Of a stretch of DNA of 64,000 bases, positions 60,210 through 64,000 are shown in pieces. Origin of the DNA: Rhodonellum sp041748555. Its GTDB lineage: Bacteria; Bacteroidota; Bacteroidia; Cytophagales; Cyclobacteriaceae. Where the stretch lies: positions 3,057 to 67,056 of the forward strand of contig JBGTDA010000043.1 in assembly GCA_041748555.1 (NCBI GenBank). Direction: 5' to 3'. The position numbers were made by a program, and so were the translations under genes. Numbering within the stretch: the first letter of the stretch is position 1; every line of letters begins with the position of its first letter. The notes beneath the pieces are model-generated. The model did not search any database. It saw only the letters and a list, made by a program, of their open reading frames with translations, and had not been told where the DNA came from.

Positions 60210-61646
60210 TCAGGATAGGGTGACGGGGTTTTGTTTTCTGGTAGAAAACGAAACAGAAAGTTGTTTTTGTGTGAGTTTACTGCTGATGATATAAATGATT
60301 ACAGCAATGAACCATCCCGGAAGTCCAAGGAAGAAAATTTCGATGCCTGCAAATATATTGAGTAAAATGCATATGCTTAAAGTTATGAACCAAGTAATGG
60401 CCACAGCCGGGTTTAATTTGCTTTTTCTAAGCTCAGCATAGTTGCTTTTCAGTCCCAATTTCTCCAAAACATACACATCTATAAAAATCACTGCCCCTAA
60501 AGGCATTAGGATAAGACCGTATAGTGCTACAAATTCCAACAGACGCATCACCAGAGCAGGGAAACAAGCGGCGATAGTTGTGATCAGTCCTACAAATAAA
60601 GTCACTTTCCAGGTCTTCCAATTTGGGTTGATGGATTGAATGGCTAGGCCTGCTCGATAAAGCGTAGGATTTGCCGTTGTCCAGCCGGCGATGACAACAC
60701 AGATGGCACCGGCTATTCCGGCTGCTTCATAGGCAATCGGTCCTGGGGCAAAAGTCAGGCTGTTATTGGATTCGATCAGGAAAAGAGAATAAAGTATTCC
60801 CGAGGCTATCCAGGCGATGTAATGTCCCAAGAATACTCCTGAGGCTGAAGTAAACCCATATTGCCATTTCTTGGCATACCTTAATAGAGACATATCTGCC
60901 ATACCGATGTGCATGGCCATATTGGCAAACCAGGAAAAGAACATCACATGCCAAAAGGTGAATTTACTTTGGCCTTCCAAAGGAATTCCTGTCCATATGG
61001 TGCTTTCGGCAACCGGCCAGAAATCAGCCAGTGAATTGATACCCAATCTTGGAAGGACGCCCACTGCCGCGGCAATGAAAATCATGATCATCCACGGAGC
61101 CGCTACATTGGAAAATTTTGACACCTGATTAAAACCGAACATGGCCACCACAGTGGTGATGGCGCCGATGGCAAAAACCGTAATCACCCAACCGATACTG
61201 TTGGGCAAAACATCCGTCAAGGTCGGCATGGCAATGTTGAAGGGGATACCCACAGCAGTAGCTGAAACTGCAATCATTGCTCCCGCGAGAAAACAGAAAA
61301 GTCCTGCATTTACCAGATTATAGACCAAAGTAAATTTACTGCCCGCAATTTTTTCAAGTTGATAGTAAAGTGTCAGTCTGGTTTTAACTGCTATTTTACC
61401 TGTAAAAAATGCCCAGCTCAATACTGCAAGAATATTTCCAACCAATAAACCGGTGACCAAATCCATGGCACTGGCTCCATGGACTACAAAAAGTGGTCCC
61501 AGGACAAATTCTGTCCCTGCTGTATGTTCACCTGCATAAATGCCTACAAAACTGCCCCAGCTTTTAAGTTTGTTTTTAGGAATGGGTTGACGCTCATATT
61601 CATTGATGGCATCCAATTGTTCCTTTAGGCCTTGTTTTTTTTGCAT
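60210..61646 (-). CDS. NCS1-family (purine-cytosine permease-like) transporter
   Basis: ATG 61646 (MQKKQGLKEQLDAINEYERQ) is preferred over the frame start at 61676; 478 residues with about 12 membrane helices. The first helix WGSFVGIYAGEHTAGTEFVL, then VVHGASAMDLVTGLLVGNIL, resembles NCS1 permeases, as do IGMADMSLLRYAKKWQYGFT and VIAGWTTANPTLYRAGLAIQ. The classical substrates are nucleobases, but its place between the regulator and the rhamnose enzymes suggests uptake of L-rhamnose or a related compound (inference). Confidence 0.8.
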   Translation of the reverse strand: MQKKQGLKEQLDAINEYERQPIPKNKLKSWGSFVGIYAGEHTAGTEFVLGPLFVVHGASAMDLVTGLLVGNILAVLSWAFFTGKIAVKTRLTLYYQLEKIAGSKFTLVYNLVNAGLFCFLAGAMIAVSATAVGIPFNIAMPTLTDVLPNSIGWVITVFAIGAITTVVAMFGFNQVSKFSNVAAPWMIMIFIAAAVGVLPRLGINSLADFWPVAESTIWTGIPLEGQSKFTFWHVMFFSWFANMAMHIGMADMSLLRYAKKWQYGFTSASGVFLGHYIAWIASGILYSLFLIESNNSLTFAPGPIAYEAAGIAGAICVVIAGWTTANPTLYRAGLAIQSINPNWKTWKVTLFVGLITTIAACFPALVMRLLEFVALYGLILMPLGAVIFIDVYVLEKLGLKSNYAELRKSKLNPAVAITWFITLSICILLNIFAGIEIFFLGLPGWFIAVIIYIISSKLTQKQLSVSFSTRKQNPVTLS

Positions 61647-61738
61647 GGTGTTTTTCCGGGTTTTATTGAGGAACAAATTATAAGGAAGGATTAAGCTGAG
61701 TATCCTGCACCGACCTGTAATATCGAAAAATAAACCTT

Positions 61739-62788
61739 TTATATAGACCCTCTGTCCAGAAAGTTGAACACGTTTTTAACAACTTCGATCTTATGCTTTT
61801 TGATCATATAGGCTGCGGTTTCCCCCATTACTTTAAAATCGGTGGACACTACCGTAATACCTAAAAGTTCCTTTAAAGGAGTGTCGTTATAAGAGATGAT
61901 GCCTATATCCTCCCCAATCTGAAAGTCTTTATCCCGCATCTGCTTGATCAGGCACACCAAGTCATTTTCTTCTATAATAATATAGGCATCCCGTGGCATA
62001 AGATCCATGTCGGGAAAAATGGTAGAAATAACCTCAAAGTCAAAGTTGTGATTGATGCAAAATTTTTGAAATCCTGTTTTGATGTCATTCGGGTAAGGAT
62101 AAAGAACTGCTTCCGGGAAAACCAATATCAGTTTCTCGTATTTTTTTAGCCTGGCAATACCTTCTTTCAAAGCTTGATATATGTCAGACTTAAAATCCTG
62201 ATGGATGGAAGCGACATCATCACCCAAGGAAGGAAGTTGGTTGTCCATGATGATTAATTTATCATTTGGTATTTTTCGCAAAGCCTCAATTACATTATAA
62301 GTTTCCGACTGATGCTTTTGGGCTTCATCCTTGAAATGTGGCATGACCACATAATAATCGTAGGCGCCCATATTGTCATTCAAGATTTTCAGAAAGATTT
62401 TAGGGTCACAATGATAGATATGGAGGTCAACTTTGGCACTGCTGCCTAGGCTGTTCAGGAACGAATTGTACGATTTGAGCTTGTAATTACTCAGCTTGTT
62501 GAGTAAAAAAAGTACCTTGGTTTGATTTTGTGATACAGACCGAGCAACGTAATAACCCTTTCCCTTTACCGATAGAATTATCTTTTGCTGTTTCAACTTA
62601 TTATAAGCTTTCTCCACAGTATCCCTCGACAAGTAAAACTGCTCACTGATTTCATTGATGGAAGGGATTTTTTCTCCAACTGACAGGTATCCCCGTTCGA
62701 TGTTTTCTAATATTGAAAGGACAATCTGCTGGTATTTGGGTACACGGGAATCGGTTTCGATACGAATAATGTTTTCAATAGTGGTCAT
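61739..62788 (-). CDS. GntR/LacI-hybrid transcriptional regulator of the rhamnose locus
   Basis: ATG 62788 (MTTIENIIRIETDSRVPKYQ) is preferred over 62809; 349 residues. The N-terminus is a GntR winged helix: VPKYQQIVLSILENIERGYL, GEKIPSINEISEQFYLSRDT, VEKAYNKLKQQKIILSVKGK. The C-terminal 270 residues are a periplasmic-binding-protein-like sensor as in LacI regulators (DYYVVMPHF, EDIGIISYNDTPLKELLGIT then VVSTDF). It is encoded 92 bases upstream of the transporter in the same direction and probably controls the rha genes in response to sugar. A putative operator lies just upstream of it. Confidence 0.88.
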   Translation of the reverse strand: MTTIENIIRIETDSRVPKYQQIVLSILENIERGYLSVGEKIPSINEISEQFYLSRDTVEKAYNKLKQQKIILSVKGKGYYVARSVSQNQTKVLFLLNKLSNYKLKSYNSFLNSLGSSAKVDLHIYHCDPKIFLKILNDNMGAYDYYVVMPHFKDEAQKHQSETYNVIEALRKIPNDKLIIMDNQLPSLGDDVASIHQDFKSDIYQALKEGIARLKKYEKLILVFPEAVLYPYPNDIKTGFQKFCINHNFDFEVISTIFPDMDLMPRDAYIIIEENDLVCLIKQMRDKDFQIGEDIGIISYNDTPLKELLGITVVSTDFKVMGETAAYMIKKHKIEVVKNVFNFLDRGSI

Positions 62789-62812
62789 GTGGGTTTTTGT
62801 TTTGTGCAATTG

Positions 62813-62830
62813 ATTACAATATACTGTAAT
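62813..62830. promoter_or_regulatory. Putative operator of the GntR/LacI-hybrid regulator
   Basis: ATTACA, six bases, TGTAAT: an 18-bp inverted repeat 24 bases upstream of the regulator ATG, in a position suited to autoregulation. A half site (TGTAAT) also occurs at about 61711, upstream of the transporter. Confidence 0.5.
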
Positions 62831-62879
62831 TACTTTTTTTTGTGGATGATATTCTCAGGTAATTTACATATTTATAGGA

Positions 62880-63159
62880 TTATCCGCTACTTTGCCATCC
62901 CTGTTCGGTAGCACTCATAAAAGTGATTGCCATCAACTAATTTTTTAGCGAAAGATTGCTGTTTTCCATCACAGTGCCACTTTTGAGGCTAGTTCGGAAG
63001 TCACAATACTTACACTGAAACATATTCTTCGAATAGCCAATAATACTCCTTACCTTTGCAGTTTTTACCAATTACCCCTTCTCTAATCCTTTTCTCCTTG
63101 AAATATTCAACACAAGAATCTTCATCATGGAACCGTTCATTGAAATGTAATATATTCAT
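62880..63159 (-). pseudogene. IS1595-family transposase relic
   Basis: From ATG 63159 the minus strand reads MNILHFNERFHDEDSCVEYF then KEKRIREGVIGKNCKGKEYYWL, the N-terminal zinc-ribbon region of IS1595 transposases. After a frameshift it continues FQCKYCDFRTSLKSGTVMEN SNLSLKN and, after a TGG-to-TAG-type stop, LMAITFMSATEQGW. The rest, including the DDE catalytic domain, is missing. The element is inactive. Confidence 0.8.
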
Positions 63160-63800
63160 AGTCATAACCATTGGTAATGACCAATTAATGAATTTGAAAT
63201 AACCTCACCAATTTAATGTCACTACCTGTCCCGAAGAATTTCGGGAAGCTATCCAACTTAAATTTGGCCAATGGCAGAACTTCGTGTATTCATATTGCAA
63301 AAAATGCATTTAACAGTATTTACGATCTAAGGCAAAAATAATAGAATTAAATGTAGGTAGCTGGAGACCTTCTGCGCTCGGGCTTGGTCAGTTTGTCCAC
63401 TGCGTTACAGAACCAACTCATGTAGATGTTTTTACAATCGCCCTTCAAACTTAAGAAAGCAGGAACACTAACAAGCACATCGAAAGGATCACATCCCTCA
63501 ATGCTCTCAGGTAGCGCTCGGTTATTATAATTTTCATCTTAATTCCTTCTATTTTTAAATTTCAAATAGCGCCCCTAAAAGTTCAGAGATACCCTTTCTT
63601 TTAAATCTAATATAGAAAGTTTTTCAAAATTTATTTTTTATGGACTATTCATTATGGCGATATCTGCCCAACGTTAATGGCTGACTTTGTTCTACCAAGA
63701 ATTCCATCGGTATTTTAAATCCTGCAAGCTCGTTTTTGGAATTGCACAGGCGAACTGTAGATAGTCTAAAAATTATTTTTTTAGTTTTTTATAAAACCCA
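63160..63800. other. Debris between the IS relic and tmRNA
   Basis: About 640 bases without an intact gene. A small hairpin (TCCCGAAGAATTTCGGGA, about 63228-63245) is probably a dispersed intergenic element. A coding-like fragment is at 63347-63538. tmRNA genes are common integration sites, which fits the accumulation of relics here. Confidence 0.5.
63347..63538 (-). pseudogene. Unidentified protein fragment
   Basis: Sixty-three codons between two stops, without ATG, read in part NNRALPESIEGCDPFDVLVS and CKNIYMSWFCNAVDKLTKPE. The composition is protein-like, but I recognise no family. It is probably the C-terminal remains of a gene lost by deletion. Confidence 0.3.
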
Positions 63801-63838
63801 TAAAAAAAACCTCCAGTTTTTATTCTGGAGGTTTTTTT
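63801..63838 (-). terminator. Terminator of the tmRNA gene
   Basis: The stem AAAACCTCCAG / CTGGAGGTTTT has an 8-base loop with A and T runs, located 2 bases beyond the tmRNA 3' end in the direction of transcription. Confidence 0.9.
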
Positions 63839-63840
63839 AG

Positions 63841-64000
63841 TGGAGCTGGCGAGATTCGAACTCGCGTCCAGATAGGGAAACACCGTACCGTCTACATGTT
63901 TAGTCACCTGTTGGGTTTTCGACATTACACTGCTGGGTGACACACCTATGTAATGCTTATCTGCTTGATTTCGCACCTGCGCCGCAGCTTCACAGGCACT
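63841..64000 (-). ncRNA. ssrA: Transfer-messenger RNA (tmRNA), 3' part
   Basis: The 3' end shows the tRNA-Ala-like T arm GTTCGAATCTCGC and acceptor CCAGCTCCA on the minus strand, without an encoded CCA. The remaining 120 bases are GC-rich pseudoknot sequence. The tag reading frame and 5' half lie beyond the window. tmRNA rescues stalled ribosomes. Confidence 0.9.

Noticed and set aside
63773..63976. 67-codon frame covering the tmRNA gene
   Set aside because: The sequence is the structured 3' part of tmRNA; the frame is incidental.

Overview
The window looks like chromosomal DNA of a member of the Bacteroidota, order Cytophagales, most likely a Cyclobacteriaceae-type marine or freshwater heterotroph. 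The evidence is the moderate-to-low GC content, the near absence of Shine-Dalgarno sequences, promoters of the TTTG-N18-21-TAnnTTTG type, and a gene set typical of that order. That set includes a TonB-dependent receptor with DUF4249, a DUF4221 propeller, TMEM220, a ThuA-glucose/sorbosone dehydrogenase-cytochrome fusion, a GntR-regulated rhamnose locus and LUD-type lactate oxidation. This taxonomic call is inference from gene content; no 16S gene is present.

Layout. 1-15.7 kb: end of a cyclic-nucleotide-binding regulator, malate dehydrogenase, a large membrane-anchored propeller protein, an MscS channel, a minus-strand outer-membrane uptake operon (unknown protein, TonB receptor, DUF4249 lipoprotein, macroglobulin-like protein), a Tat-exported sugar isomerase-like protein, and hflK-hflC. 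16.3-20 kb: a three-gene operon of N-formylglutamate amidohydrolase-like, QEGLA/DUF1704 metallopeptidase-like and ATP-grasp ligase-like proteins. 20-23.2 kb: a decayed island next to tRNA-Leu(CAA), with two unknown AT-rich genes and a truncated tyrosine recombinase. 23.2-37.4 kb: mostly housekeeping genes (SAM hydrolase, PhoH, ComEC, enoyl-CoA hydratase, RecQ with an A10 frameshift, NUDIX, thioesterase, Sua5, Pgk), then an ATPase behind a striking palindrome. 37.9-48.7 kb: a five-module secreted oxidoreductase, an FAD oxidoreductase, small membrane proteins, several gene relics and the lutABC operon. 48.7-54.2 kb: an accessory zone with toxin-antitoxin genes, a fossil sugar kinase, a DUF4143 ATPase with 32-bp iterated repeats, a truncated vapC, a G14 tract inside a hairpin, and a cassette of a small Cys-rich exported peptide, a DUF4221 propeller lipoprotein and a CxxC lipoprotein. 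54.2-62.8 kb: a complete L-rhamnose catabolic locus (kinase, isomerase, aldolase/dehydrogenase fusion, NCS1-type transporter, GntR/LacI-hybrid regulator with a putative operator). 62.9-64 kb: an IS1595-family transposase relic and other debris, then the 3' part of the tmRNA gene.

The best candidates for undescribed biology are: (i) the exported two-CxC peptide with its propeller and thiol lipoprotein at 52.1-54.0 kb; (ii) the amidohydrolase/metallopeptidase/ATP-grasp operon at 16.3-20 kb, whose enzyme set suggests making and trimming amino-acid or peptide conjugates; (iii) the two unknown genes in the tRNA-Leu island; and (iv) two unusual repeat/palindrome arrays, each directly upstream of a stand-alone ATPase gene. 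All identifications rest on reading translated sequence by eye; no database search was run.
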